Assembly (NCBI RefSeq): GCF_035918095.1
Contig: NZ_CP109137.1
Span: 4,094,001 to 4,158,000 of the forward strand
Reading direction: 5' to 3'
Length of the DNA stretch: 64,000 nt
DNA from: Streptomyces sp. NBC_01750
GTDB taxonomy: Bacteria; Actinomycetota; Actinomycetes; Streptomycetales; Streptomycetaceae
Made by a program: the position numbers and the translations under genes. The number at the start of each line of letters is the position of its first letter. Position 1 is the stretch's first letter. Positions 44,847-53,009 of this stretch are shown one piece after another. The notes under the pieces were generated by a model, which was given only the letters and a program-made list of their open reading frames with translations, did not search any database and had not been told where the DNA came from.

Positions 44847-44873
44847 TTAGCACTCGCCCTAGGAGAGTGCAAG
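44847..44873. promoter_or_regulatory. CIRCE element (second), HrcA operator of groEL
   Basis: TTAGCACTC-N9-GAGTGCAAG has a perfect left arm and two mismatches in the right arm. It begins 9 nt after the first CIRCE ends, so the two perfect arms GAGTGCTAA and TTAGCACTC face each other across CGCCAATGA. Tandem sites may strengthen HrcA repression. Confidence 0.8.
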
Positions 44874-44990
44874 CGACTCTCGCGGATCGAAACCCCCCGA
44901 ACCGGCCCGCGAACCGACGGCGGGAGACGCACGAGGGAACGCACGGGGCCGGCCCGCGGAAGCACGAGGCCGAACCGCGAGCAGACGCAC
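44874..44990. other. Gene-free stretch between groEL promoter and cspA terminator
   Basis: No open frame with credible codon use is seen. The words ACGCACGAGGG and GGCCGGCCCGCGG recur. It lies upstream of the groEL promoter and downstream of cspA. Confidence 0.4.
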
Positions 44991-45026
44991 GAGGGGCCCG
45001 CATCCCTGGTGGGATGCGGGCCCCTC
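44991..45026. terminator. Strong hairpin terminator downstream of cspA
   Basis: A perfect 16-bp stem, GAGGGGCCCGCATCCC with GGGATGCGGGCCCCTC, loop TGGT, starts 39 nt after the cspA stop. No T tract follows, as is normal in streptomycetes. Confidence 0.8.
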
Positions 45027-45064
45027 GGCGTGAGTGCGTGCGTCGGTGGCCGATCGCGCCGAGA

Positions 45065-45268
45065 TCAGACGGCGAGCTTGACCATGTCCGCCTGCGGACC
45101 CTTCTGGCCCTGCGAGATCTCGAATTCAACTCGCTGACCCTCTTCAAGGGTGCGGTACCCGTCCATCTGGATCGCGCTGTAGTGGACGAAAACATCCGCA
45201 CCACCGTCGACCGCGATGAAGCCGTACCCCTTCTCCGCGTTGAACCACTTGACGGTGCCCTGAGCCAT
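45065..45268 (-). CDS. Cold-shock protein, CspA family
   Basis: A 67-residue single cold-shock domain: [20 protein letters not shown] with the RNP1 motif KGYGFI and RNP2 motif DVFVHYS. It binds single-stranded RNA and DNA and acts as an RNA chaperone; streptomycetes carry several copies and abundant ones are expressed at all temperatures. GGGGAG lies 6 nt before the ATG. The long, AT-rich upstream region (about 45290-45500) suggests a long leader. A strong hairpin terminator follows. This is a monocistronic gene. Confidence 0.95.
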   Translation of the reverse strand: MAQGTVKWFNAEKGYGFIAVDGGADVFVHYSAIQMDGYRTLEEGQRVEFEISQGQKGPQADMVKLAV

Positions 45269-45621
45269 GCCTAACTCCCCTATTACTGGCCCTTGCGCAG
45301 GACCGCACTTCGCGGACCCGGGTCAGACCTCCACCCTCCGACAGGAGAGGGTGTGCGCCGGAACGCGTCGACCGCGGCTGAATGTATCTGCCCAACTGCC
45401 CTCTGCAACAGGTCAGTCGGACGAGAATTCTGAGCACGACCGAACGGATAATTGACCAGAATTCAAAGTATTCCGGGGCAAGTCGGGCCCGGCAAATAAC
45501 GCCTATGCGGCAATTCGAGGGAACACATTGGCTGCTTCTTGTCGCGCCCGGGCGCATTCTCATATGCGGTCGGCACAAGCAGCGGAGGGGCCTTCCCCAA
45601 CTGTACCGCGCTCAACCATAG
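45269..45621. other. Gene-free, AT-rich leader/promoter region of cspA
   Basis: No gene is visible. 45420-45560 is among the most AT-rich DNA of the window and contains two GAATTC words 30 nt apart and a TTGAATTC/CAATTATCC promoter-like string on the minus strand. A CCCTC/GAGGG hairpin lies nearer cspA. It most likely holds the cspA promoter and a long structured leader. Confidence 0.5.
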
Positions 45622-45662
45622 AGAATTGCCCCCTCCGCTTCTCTTGCGGAGGGGGCAATTCT
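45622..45662. terminator. Perfect 17-bp hairpin terminator downstream of the sulfur-carrier gene
   Basis: AGAATTGCCCCCTCCGC (45622-45638) pairs perfectly with 45646-45662 around the loop TTCTCTT. It starts 17 nt beyond the stop of the MoaD/ThiS-like gene and ends the thrC operon. Confidence 0.85.
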
Positions 45663-45678
45663 GTAACGCTGGGTAAGC

Positions 45679-45954
45679 TCAGCCGCCGGCGACGGCGGGA
45701 ATGATCGAAACCCCGGCACCGTCCGGCGTGACGGTCTCGAGCCCCTGCTCGAAACGAACGTCGTCGTCATTCACGTACACGTTCACGAACCGGCGCAGCT
45801 TGCCCTGGTCGTCCAGGACGCGGGCGGCGATACCCGTGTGGTTCTTCTCCAGGTCGGCGATGACCTCGGAGAGGGTCGCGCCCTCCGCCGGGACCTCGGC
45901 CTGGCCGCCCGTGTACGTACGGAGAATGGTGGGGATGCGGACGTTGACGCTCAT
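45679..45954 (-). CDS. MoaD/ThiS family sulfur carrier protein (CysO-like)
   Basis: A 91-residue ubiquitin-fold protein, MSVNVRIPTILRTYTGGQAE through FVNVYVNDDDVRF and the C-terminal 'PDGAGVSIIPAVAGG'. The terminal Gly-Gly is the residue pair that is adenylated and converted to a thiocarboxylate. It lies 46 nt downstream of thrC in the same operon; in mycobacteria the similar CysO donates sulfur to O-phosphoserine for cysteine synthesis, and in streptomycetes such carriers serve several pathways. GGAAGG is 8 nt before the ATG. The exact acceptor cannot be read from the sequence. Confidence 0.88.
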   Translation of the reverse strand: MSVNVRIPTILRTYTGGQAEVPAEGATLSEVIADLEKNHTGIAARVLDDQGKLRRFVNVYVNDDDVRFEQGLETVTPDGAGVSIIPAVAGG

Positions 45955-46000
45955 GGTGCGTGCCTTCCTGGAGTCTCGGGAGTTCGGGAAGCCCGGGTGG

Positions 46001-47284
46001 TCAGCCGGCCAGGCCGGCGTTGCGGAACGCGTCCAGGCTGGGGCGGATCGTCGCGGTCGGGCCGGTGGTCGGCGCCACCGCGTCCAGCGTCTTGAGCCCG
46101 TCGCCGGTGTTGAGGACCACCGTGGTGAGCGCCGGGTCGAGCACACCCGCCTCGATCAGCTTCCGCGTCACACCCACCGTCACGCCACCCGCGGTCTCCG
46201 CGAAGATGCCCTCGGTACGGGCCAGCAGCTTGATCGCGTCGACGATCTGCTCGTCGGTCACGTCCTCCACCGCGCCACCCGTGCGGCGCGCGATGTCCAG
46301 CACGTACGGGCCGTCGGCCGGGTTGCCGATGGCCAGCGACTTGGCGATGGTGTCCGGCTTCTGCGGGCGTACGACGTCGTGCCCGGCCTTGAAGGCAGTC
46401 GACACCGGTGAGCAGCCCTCCGCCTGGGCACCGAAGATCTTGTACGGCTTGTCCTCGACCAGACCGAGCTTGATCAGCTCCTGCAGACCCTTGTCGATCT
46501 TGGTGAGCTGCGAGCCCGAGGCGATCGGGATCACGATCTGGTCGGGCAGCTGCCAGCCGAGCTGCTCGCAGATCTCGTACGCGAGCGTCTTCGAGCCCTC
46601 GCCGTAGTACGGGCGGAGGTTGACGTTGACAAAGCCCCAGCCCTCGCCCAGCGGATCGCCGATGAGCTCGGAGCAGAAGCGGTTGACGTCGTCGTAGTTG
46701 CCCTCGATGCCGACCAGCTCGCCGCCGTACACCGCGGCCATGACGACCTTGCCCTGCTCCAGGTCGTGCGGGATGAACACGCAGGACCGGAAGCCGGCCC
46801 GGGCGGCGGCCGCACCGACGGCGCCCGCGAGGTTGCCGGTGGAGGAGCAGGAAAGAGTCGTGAAGCCGAAGGCGCGCGCGGCCTCGACGGCGATCGCGAC
46901 GACACGGTCCTTGAAGGAGTGCGTCGGGTTGCCGGAGTCGTCCTTGATGAACAGGCCACCGGTGACGCCCAGCTCACGGGCGAGATTGTCGGCCTTGACG
47001 AGCTTGGTGAAGCCGGGGTTGATATTCGGCTTCTCGGCCACGTCCGCGGGGACGGGCAGCAGCGGGGCGTACCGCCAGATGTTGTCGGGACCCGCCTCGA
47101 TCCGCTTCTTCAGCGCGTCCGGGTCGCCGCTCGGCAGGTCGTACGCGACTTCGAGCGGCCCGAAACACAACGCACAGGCGAAGATCGGGCCGAGGTCGAA
47201 ACGCTCTCCGCACTCGCGGCACGAGAGCGCCGCGGCGGGACCGAGGTTCACGGGAGTGGTGCTTGCGACAGTCTGAACAGCCAT
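46001..47284 (-). CDS. thrC: Threonine synthase
   Basis: A 427-residue PLP enzyme. The N-terminal CRECGE and CALC are the zinc-like motif of the longer threonine synthases; the PLP lysine lies in NPTHSFKDRVVAIAVEAARA, and 'CSSTGNLAGAVGAAAARAG' is the phosphate-binding region. It converts O-phosphohomoserine to threonine. The start at 47284 follows AAAGGG. It is led by a SAM-I riboswitch, an unusual control for this gene because SAM normally gates methionine genes; homoserine is the shared precursor. A sulfur carrier gene follows in the operon. Confidence 0.95.
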   Translation of the reverse strand: MAVQTVASTTPVNLGPAAALSCRECGERFDLGPIFACALCFGPLEVAYDLPSGDPDALKKRIEAGPDNIWRYAPLLPVPADVAEKPNINPGFTKLVKADNLARELGVTGGLFIKDDSGNPTHSFKDRVVAIAVEAARAFGFTTLSCSSTGNLAGAVGAAAARAGFRSCVFIPHDLEQGKVVMAAVYGGELVGIEGNYDDVNRFCSELIGDPLGEGWGFVNVNLRPYYGEGSKTLAYEICEQLGWQLPDQIVIPIASGSQLTKIDKGLQELIKLGLVEDKPYKIFGAQAEGCSPVSTAFKAGHDVVRPQKPDTIAKSLAIGNPADGPYVLDIARRTGGAVEDVTDEQIVDAIKLLARTEGIFAETAGGVTVGVTRKLIEAGVLDPALTTVVLNTGDGLKTLDAVAPTTGPTATIRPSLDAFRNAGLAG

Positions 47285-47303
47285 GGTGGCGAGGCCCTTT
47301 CTC

Positions 47304-47428
47304 CTCATCTTCCCCGTGACGGACTTCGCCACGAGACGGAATTGGCACCTTCCCCACCGTGACCTCGCGGTCGGCGGGAGGGTTGCCGGGGCTTCAACGG
47401 GCCGTTCCCTCTGCCCCTCTGGATGAGC
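47304..47428 (-). ncRNA. SAM-I (S-box) riboswitch upstream of thrC
   Basis: On the minus strand the leader reads CTCATCCAGAGG, then GAGGGAACGGCCCGTTGAAG, CCCCGGCAACC and, further on, GGTGCCAATTCC, the invariant blocks of the SAM-I aptamer in the right order. P1 is formed by CTCATC (plus strand 47422-47427) and GATGAG (47304-47309). The downstream P1 strand runs directly into GGAGAAAGGG, the ribosome-binding region, so SAM binding could hide it, giving translational rather than transcriptional control. A second possible stem joins GTGGCGA at the end of the aptamer with TCGCCAC just before the ATG. Confidence 0.9.
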
Positions 47429-47588
47429 GGTATTCGATTGTCAGCGTGATGACCCCGGCATGCGACGGTCATCCGCGTTGTTCAAGACTGTAACCGAAGG
47501 CCCGGACGGTTGAGATAGTCGTCCGAACCGCGAGATGAAGATCATGATCCTGCCGCTGCAGCGGCGTGGCAACCCGGGAGCAACGAAC

Positions 47589-48527
47589 GTGCTGGAAGAG
47601 GTGGAGCGCTGGCTGAGCCGGCGCTCCTGGTCGGCGGCCGACCGCCCGCTCGGCCGTCTGATGGCCGCCAAGCGCGGTACGACGGTCAGTGTCGTCCTGC
47701 CCGCGCTCGACGAGGAGGCGACGGTCGGCCAGATCGTCACCGTGATCCGGCGCGAGCTGATGGAGAAGGTGCCGCTCGTCGACGAGCTGGTCGTCATCGA
47801 CTCCGGCTCCGGCGACCGGACGGCGGAGGTGGCCGCGGCGGCCGGCGCTCGGGTGGTGCACCGCGACGCGATCCTGCCGCGGATACCGGCGGTCCCCGGC
47901 AAGGGTGAGGTGCTGTGGCGGTCGCTGATGGTGACGAGCGGCGACATCGTCTGCTTCGTCGACGCGGACCTCAAGGACTTCTCGGCGGACTTCGTCTCCG
48001 GGATCGTGGGGCCGCTGCTGACCGACCCCGAGGTGCAGCTCGTCAAGGCGATGTACGACCGGCCGCTCGGCGATGCGGCAGGTCAGGGTGGCCGGGTCAC
48101 CGAGCTGGTGGCGCGTCCGCTGCTCAATCTGCACTGGCCGCAGCTGGCCGGGGTCGTCCAGCCGCTCGGCGGTGAGTACGCGGCGCGGCGCTCGCTCCTC
48201 GAGCGACTCCCCTTCCCCGTCGGTTACGGAGTGGAGCTGGGTCTGCTCGTGGACGCGCTGCACACGGTGGGTCTCGACGCGCTGGCGCAGGTGGACGTCG
48301 GCTCGCGCAAACACCGGCACCAGGACGGGCAGGCGCTGGGCCGGATGGCCGCCGCGATCTACCGTACGGCTCAACTGCGTTTGTCCAGGGGCCACTTGGT
48401 GCGGCCGGCACTCACGCAGTTCGAGCGCGGCGAGGACGGCTTCGAACCGCGTACGTATCCGGTGGACACGGAGGAGCGGCCGCCGATGCGCGAGATCGGT
48501 GAGTACGCGGCGCGTCGCGCGGCATAA
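47589..48527 (+). CDS. Glucosyl-3-phosphoglycerate synthase
   Basis: A 312-residue GT81/GT-A glycosyltransferase. 'TVSVVLPALDEEATVGQIV' is the nucleotide-sugar-binding strand, 'LVVIDSGSGDRT' and 'CFVDADLKDF' hold the catalytic DxD-like residues, and 'QLAGVVQPLGGEYAARRSLL' is the acceptor region typical of GpgS. It transfers glucose from a nucleotide donor to 3-phosphoglycerate, the first step to glucosylglycerate or methylglucose polysaccharide. I chose the GTG at 47589 (GGGAG 8 nt upstream); the ATG at 47535 would add an unrelated 18-residue extension. It lies near trehalose genes. Confidence 0.9.
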   Translation: MLEEVERWLSRRSWSAADRPLGRLMAAKRGTTVSVVLPALDEEATVGQIVTVIRRELMEKVPLVDELVVIDSGSGDRTAEVAAAAGARVVHRDAILPRIPAVPGKGEVLWRSLMVTSGDIVCFVDADLKDFSADFVSGIVGPLLTDPEVQLVKAMYDRPLGDAAGQGGRVTELVARPLLNLHWPQLAGVVQPLGGEYAARRSLLERLPFPVGYGVELGLLVDALHTVGLDALAQVDVGSRKHRHQDGQALGRMAAAIYRTAQLRLSRGHLVRPALTQFERGEDGFEPRTYPVDTEERPPMREIGEYAARRAA

Positions 48528-48565
48528 CCACCGCCGGCCAAACAATTTGTCTAAATTTCCCACTT

Positions 48566-48820
48566 ATGGGCTTCAGACGCAGTACGGGCGCTCCGCGCCG
48601 CAGTGCCAGGCTGTCCCGGCTCCTCGGGGTCCTGGCGGTCATGGCCACCGTTCTGACCGGTGCGGTCCTCCAGGGACAGGCGGTGGCCGACACCGTCGCC
48701 CCGGCGCACCGGGGCGACCACGACTCCGAGCGGCTGTGGCTCCTCGGCGGTCTGGCGCTGAGCCTGACCGCGGCCGGTGTGATCGCCGTCGCCGCCACCC
48801 GCGGACGCCGCGATCACTGA
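48566..48820 (+). CDS. Small membrane/exported protein
   Basis: An 84-residue protein with an Arg-rich N-terminus, a hydrophobic segment at about 20-42 that could be a signal peptide or anchor, and a second hydrophobic segment at 57-78 followed by RGRRDH. It is 38 nt downstream of the gpgS-like gene and probably shares its transcript. I do not recognise the family. Confidence 0.65.
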   Translation: MGFRRSTGAPRRSARLSRLLGVLAVMATVLTGAVLQGQAVADTVAPAHRGDHDSERLWLLGGLALSLTAAGVIAVAATRGRRDH

Positions 48821-48907
48821 CCTGCTGACGTGAATCACCGACCCGCTGACCTGCTGCTCGGCCGTACGCACGTTTGAGGGTTTGTGGGACGGGCTAGGTT
48901 TCGCCAC

Positions 48908-50317
48908 ATGGTCTCCGAGCACGCTGCCGCCCAGGTCCTCGTCGCGTCGAACCGCGGCCCGGTCTCGTACACGCTGCGCGAGGACGGCTCGCTCGACGCC
49001 AAGCGCGGCGGCGGCGGGCTGGTCTCCGGTCTCTCCGCCATCGGCTCCGAGGCGGACGCCCTGTGGGTGTGCGCCGCACTGGGCGACGGCGACCGTGAGG
49101 CGGTACGGCGCGGGGTCGGCGAGGCCGGGGTGCTGATGCTCGACATCGACCCGGCCGTCCACTCCGACGCGTACAACGGCATCGCGAACTCCGTGCTCTG
49201 GTTCGTCCACCATCTGCTGTACCAGACGCCGGTGGAACCGGTCTTCGACGCCGAGTTCCGCCGCCAGTGGGCCTCGTACGAGACCTACAACCGGGCCTTC
49301 GCGGACGCGCTCGCCGCGCACGCGGCTCCCGGTGCGGCGGTCCTGGTGCAGGACTACCACCTGGCGCTGGTGCCCGGCATGCTCCGCGAGCTGCGGCCGG
49401 ATCTGCGGATCGGGCACTTCTCGCACACGCCGTGGGCGCCCGTCGACTACTTCCGGATGCTGCCCGACGACATCGGCGAGCAGCTGTTGCGCGGTCTGCT
49501 CGGCGCGGACCGGACCTGTTTTCTGACCCGGCGGTGGGCGGACGCGTTCACGGCGTGCTGTACGGAGCTGCTGGGCCCTGACTCCCTGGCGGGCACCCGG
49601 ATCGGGGTGCACGGGCTCGGCGCGGATGCGGACTTCCTGCGGGAGCGTGCGCACCGGCCGGATGTGGCGGAGCGGCTGGTGGCGCTGCGCGAAGAGATCG
49701 GCGGCACCCCGTCGGCGCCCCGGAAGACGATCGTCCGGGTGGACCGCACCGAGTTGTCCAAGAACATCGTGCGCGGCCTGCTCGCCTACCGGCAGCTGCT
49801 GGCGTCCCGGCCCGAGTGGCGTGAGCGGGTCGTCCATGTCGCCTTCGCCTACCCGTCCCGGCAGGACCTGGCGGTGTACCGCGATTACACGGCGGAGGTC
49901 CAGCGCCTCGCCGATGGGATCAACTCCGACTACGGGACGCCGACATGGACCCCGGTCGTCCTCCATGTGAAAGACGACTTCGCACGCTCCCTGGCCGCGT
50001 ACCGGCTGGCCGATGTGGCCCTGGTCAACCCGATCCGGGACGGCATGAACCTCGTCGCCAAGGAGATCCCGGTCGTCTCGGACAACGGCTGCGCGCTGGT
50101 GCTGTCCCGGGAGGCGGGGGCGTACGAGGATCTGGGTGAGGACGCGGTGGTGGTGAACCCGTACGACGTGACCGGTACCGCCGACGCGCTCCACGAGGCG
50201 CTGACGATGCCGGACGACGAGCGGCTCCGGCGCACCGAGCGGCTGGCCGCAGCGGCGACCGCGCTGCCGCCGCAGAAGTGGTTCCTGGACCAGCTACAGG
50301 CACTGCGCGAGGTCTGA
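48908..50317 (+). CDS. otsA: Trehalose-6-phosphate synthase
   Basis: A 469-residue GT20 enzyme. '[20 protein letters not shown]' is the N-terminal donor loop, '[20 protein letters not shown]' and '[20 protein letters not shown]' are the OtsA core, and '[17 protein letters not shown]' ends the donor site. It couples UDP- or GDP-glucose to glucose-6-phosphate. TAGGTT (48895-48900) is 7 nt before the ATG (leaderless); an upstream ATG at 48884 lies before that promoter and is rejected. The 3' end overlaps the convergent otsB by 24 nt. Confidence 0.93.
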   Translation: MVSEHAAAQVLVASNRGPVSYTLREDGSLDAKRGGGGLVSGLSAIGSEADALWVCAALGDGDREAVRRGVGEAGVLMLDIDPAVHSDAYNGIANSVLWFVHHLLYQTPVEPVFDAEFRRQWASYETYNRAFADALAAHAAPGAAVLVQDYHLALVPGMLRELRPDLRIGHFSHTPWAPVDYFRMLPDDIGEQLLRGLLGADRTCFLTRRWADAFTACCTELLGPDSLAGTRIGVHGLGADADFLRERAHRPDVAERLVALREEIGGTPSAPRKTIVRVDRTELSKNIVRGLLAYRQLLASRPEWRERVVHVAFAYPSRQDLAVYRDYTAEVQRLADGINSDYGTPTWTPVVLHVKDDFARSLAAYRLADVALVNPIRDGMNLVAKEIPVVSDNGCALVLSREAGAYEDLGEDAVVVNPYDVTGTADALHEALTMPDDERLRRTERLAAAATALPPQKWFLDQLQALREV

Positions 50318-51142
50318 CAGGAACCCGACCACCGCCGCCGGGCCCGGCAGCAGCAGATCGGCCCGTTCCGCGAGCTCCGTGACCTCCGTGCTGCCGCTGC
50401 ACACCAGCAGCCCGGGGACGCCGTCCGAGCGGAGCTTCTCCACCGCGGCGAAGGCCGGCAGATCGCCGAGGTCGTCGCCGGCGTAGAGCACGGAACCGGC
50501 GTCCACTTCGCGTACGTACTCCGCAAGCGCCACGCCCTTGTCCACGCCGGGCGGGCGCAGCTCCAGGACCATACGGCCCGGCTCCACGATCAGACCGTGG
50601 CGGGTGGCGAGCTGGGTCAGCGGTCCGCGCAGTGCCTCGAAGGCCGCCTGCGGATCGGTCGCACGGCGGGTGTGCACGGCGACCGCCTGGCCCTTCTCCT
50701 CGATCCAGGTGCCCTGCCAGGCGCCGACACTTTCGAGCAGCCCGGGGAGCTCGGCGCGGGCGGCCGCGACGCCGGGGTGCGGGGCGGGCGTGCGGACGGT
50801 GCCGCTGACGGCGTCCCAGCGCTCGGCGCCGTAGTGACCGAGGACGACGAGATGGTCGAGGCCGGGAACCCCGGCGAAGCCGCCGTGCCGCACGGCGACA
50901 CCTGCGGGGCGGCCGGTGATCACGGCGACGGACAGCACCCGCGGGGCGAGGGCGGCGAGCGCGGGGACCGCGCCCGGGTGCGCCCTGGCCTGCTCGGGGT
51001 CGGGCACGATCTCGGCGAGGGTGCCGTCGAAGTCCAGAGCGATGACGGCCCTCTCCGGCCTGGCCAGGATCGCGGCCAGACCCTCCCGGCCGGCAGGCGT
51101 CGACGGCGTCGGCAAGGGGTGCGCGTGCGGAGTGTCGCCCAT
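50294..51142 (-). CDS. otsB: Trehalose-6-phosphate phosphatase
   Basis: A 282-residue HAD-type phosphatase. Motif I is [20 protein letters not shown], followed by 'VAVITGRP', 'GHYGAERWD' and the C-terminal '[10 protein letters not shown]'. It completes the trehalose pathway with otsA. The two genes are convergent and overlap at their 3' ends by 24 nt, so their mRNAs are complementary there. The hexamer TAGGGT (plus-strand positions 51150-51155) lies 7 nt before the ATG, so this mRNA too is probably leaderless. Confidence 0.93.
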   Translation of the reverse strand: MGDTPHAHPLPTPSTPAGREGLAAILARPERAVIALDFDGTLAEIVPDPEQARAHPGAVPALAALAPRVLSVAVITGRPAGVAVRHGGFAGVPGLDHLVVLGHYGAERWDAVSGTVRTPAPHPGVAAARAELPGLLESVGAWQGTWIEEKGQAVAVHTRRATDPQAAFEALRGPLTQLATRHGLIVEPGRMVLELRPPGVDKGVALAEYVREVDAGSVLYAGDDLGDLPAFAAVEKLRSDGVPGLLVCSGSTEVTELAERADLLLPGPAAVVGFLSDLAQCL

Positions 51143-51152
51143 GCCACCGACC

Positions 51153-51389
51153 CTATCGGCGACTTCGCCGGGCGTCTCTGACGCGGCGCAAACGGTTCAC
51201 GGTCACGGGGTCGTGTGCCAGGGCGCGCTCGTCGTCGAGAAGAGCGTTGAGGAGCTGGTAGTAGCGGACCGGGGAGATGCCGAGCCGCTCGCGGATCGCC
51301 CGCTCCTTCGCGCCGGGGCCCGGCCAGGACTGGTGCTCCATGGCCAGTACCGCACGGTCCCGCTCGGAGAGAGCCTCGTCGTCGGTCAT
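51153..51389 (-). CDS. DUF3263 small protein
   Basis: A 78-residue protein, MTDDEALSERDRAVLAMEHQ through 'GISPVRYYQLLNALLDDERALA', the DUF3263 pattern: a short actinobacterial helical protein that resembles a sigma-factor-region-4-like helix-turn-helix. Function unknown, likely DNA-binding. It lies 10 nt upstream of otsB in the same direction, within the otsB promoter. Start chosen at the ATG 51389 because TAGGTT (plus-strand 51397-51402) lies 7 nt upstream; the in-frame TTG three codons earlier is inside that promoter. Confidence 0.85.
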   Translation of the reverse strand: MTDDEALSERDRAVLAMEHQSWPGPGAKERAIRERLGISPVRYYQLLNALLDDERALAHDPVTVNRLRRVRDARRSRR

Positions 51390-51484
51390 ACGATCCAACC
51401 TATCCGTGCGACGAGGCCCGCTGCCCGGCTACCGCGCATTGCCGAGTGGCTGGGTGGCCGGTGGTCGGTGCCGGGACCCTTCGG

Positions 51485-52756
51485 CTACTCGGCCCTCTCC
51501 GCCGCGGTGGCCGCGCGCCCTATCCGGCCGAGGACGGTCGCCGGTCTGCCGCCCGGCTCGACGGCCTTGCCGATGTTCCCCTTGATGTTCTCGCTGACCG
51601 CGGCCCATGACGTCTTGCCGACCGGCGGAAGCACCGAGGTGGGGAGCTCCTGGAGGAATTCCCTCAGCGCCAGGTGCTTCGGGTCCTTCTCCATAGCCTC
51701 GGACGCGGTGACCGTCGCGGGCAGCAGGCCGTTCTGGCCGGCGAAGTCGAGGACGTTCTTGTCGCTGAAGACGAAGTCCAGGAACTTGCCGACCTCGTCC
51801 CGGTGGCCGTTCTGCTTGAAGCCCATGATCCAGTCGGCGACGCCCATCGCCGATTTGGCCTTGCCGTTCCTGCCGGGCAGCGCCACCTTGCCGACATCGA
51901 TGCCCGCCTTCTCGGCGGCCTGCATCAGCGAGGGGTGGCCGTTGAGCATGCCGACCTCACCGCGGGTGAAGGCGGCGAACGCCTCCTTGCGGTTCAGCTT
52001 GGAGGGCGCGACCGGGCCGGTGAGCTTCTTGTCGACCAGGTTGTCCTTCAGCCAGGTGAAGGTGCTGACGTTCTGCGGGGAGTCGATCGCGTAATTGCCG
52101 ACCGTGTCGGTGTAGCCGTCGCCGCCGCTGAGCAGCCACATCATGGTCTCGGCCTGGGCCTCTTCCGGACCGAGCGGCAGCGCGAAGGGGTACTTCGCGT
52201 CCGTGTTGGCCTTCAGCTTGACCGCGTCGGCCCTGAGGTCGTCCCAGGTCTTCGGGTCCTCCCTGATGCCGGCCTCCTCGAAGAGCTTCTTGTTGAAGAA
52301 GAGCAGCCGGGTGGAGGCGACGAACGGCAGACCGTACTGGACATGCTTGTGCTCACCGGCGTCGACGAGCGGGCGGAGGAAGTTGGACTGCACGGGTACG
52401 GAGAGCAACTGGTCGGCGCTGTAGAGCTTGTCGGCGGCGGCGTAGTCGGCGTACGCGCCGATCTGCGCGACGTCGGGGGCCTTTCCGGCCTTGACCATCT
52501 CGGCGACCTTGCGGTCGACGTCGTTCCAGGATTCGATCTGGACGTCGATCCTGATGCCGGGGTTCTTGGACTCGAACGCGGCGGCGAGGTCCGCCCAGTA
52601 CTTCTTGCTGCTCTGGCCGCCGGCCACGTCGTAGTCAGCCGCGACCAGCTTGAGCGTCACGTCTCCGGAACCGCTGGAGCTGCCACAGCCCGCGAGCGTC
52701 ACCGTCATACCCAGTGCGGCGACTGCCGCGGCCAGACCCAAGAAGCGCTGCTGCAC
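51485..52756 (-). CDS. Extracellular sugar-binding lipoprotein (ABC solute-binding protein)
   Basis: A 423-residue lipoprotein. The GTG at 52756 gives a signal peptide (VQQRFLGLAAAVAALGMTVT) ending in LAGC, with Cys25 as the lipid anchor. The mature part is a family 1 binding protein (AAFESKNPGIRIDVQIESWN, 'APDVAQIGAYADYAAADKLY', 'LFFNKKLFEEAGI') of the sugar type. No permease or ATPase gene accompanies it, so it works with transporter parts encoded elsewhere. A dre-like DasR site lies 102-117 nt upstream and the neighbours are amino-sugar genes, so chitin-derived oligosaccharide or GlcNAc capture is likely. Confidence 0.9.
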   Translation of the reverse strand: MQQRFLGLAAAVAALGMTVTLAGCGSSSGSGDVTLKLVAADYDVAGGQSSKKYWADLAAAFESKNPGIRIDVQIESWNDVDRKVAEMVKAGKAPDVAQIGAYADYAAADKLYSADQLLSVPVQSNFLRPLVDAGEHKHVQYGLPFVASTRLLFFNKKLFEEAGIREDPKTWDDLRADAVKLKANTDAKYPFALPLGPEEAQAETMMWLLSGGDGYTDTVGNYAIDSPQNVSTFTWLKDNLVDKKLTGPVAPSKLNRKEAFAAFTRGEVGMLNGHPSLMQAAEKAGIDVGKVALPGRNGKAKSAMGVADWIMGFKQNGHRDEVGKFLDFVFSDKNVLDFAGQNGLLPATVTASEAMEKDPKHLALREFLQELPTSVLPPVGKTSWAAVSENIKGNIGKAVEPGGRPATVLGRIGRAATAAERAE

Positions 52757-52857
52757 AGCTCTTCCCCCACCCTCTGCCGTTGGTTGCCCGTCTTGTCCCA
52801 GACGGCTCCCCCGCGACGTCTTCTGAGATGAGCAGCGATTTTCCCCCATACGGGGGA

Positions 52858-52873
52858 TGAGGTCTACTCCAAT
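52858..52873. promoter_or_regulatory. dre-like DasR operator between the binding-protein and SIS genes
   Basis: TGAGGTCTACTCCAAT matches 11 of 16 positions of the DasR consensus, with the core GGTCTA intact. It lies in the divergent promoter region 102 nt before the lipoprotein gene and 137 nt before the SIS gene and may control both. Confidence 0.5.
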
Positions 52874-53009
52874 GGATATCACTTCTGCAACGTCTGGCTC
52901 ATGGCTGAGGGGCATTGCCCGGGTACGCCACGGCCTGCTAAGCACGTCACGGCACGAAATGGTCGGTGCCGGTCCCGAGTTACGCGTACGTCGCTAGGAG
53001 CCTTGCCGC

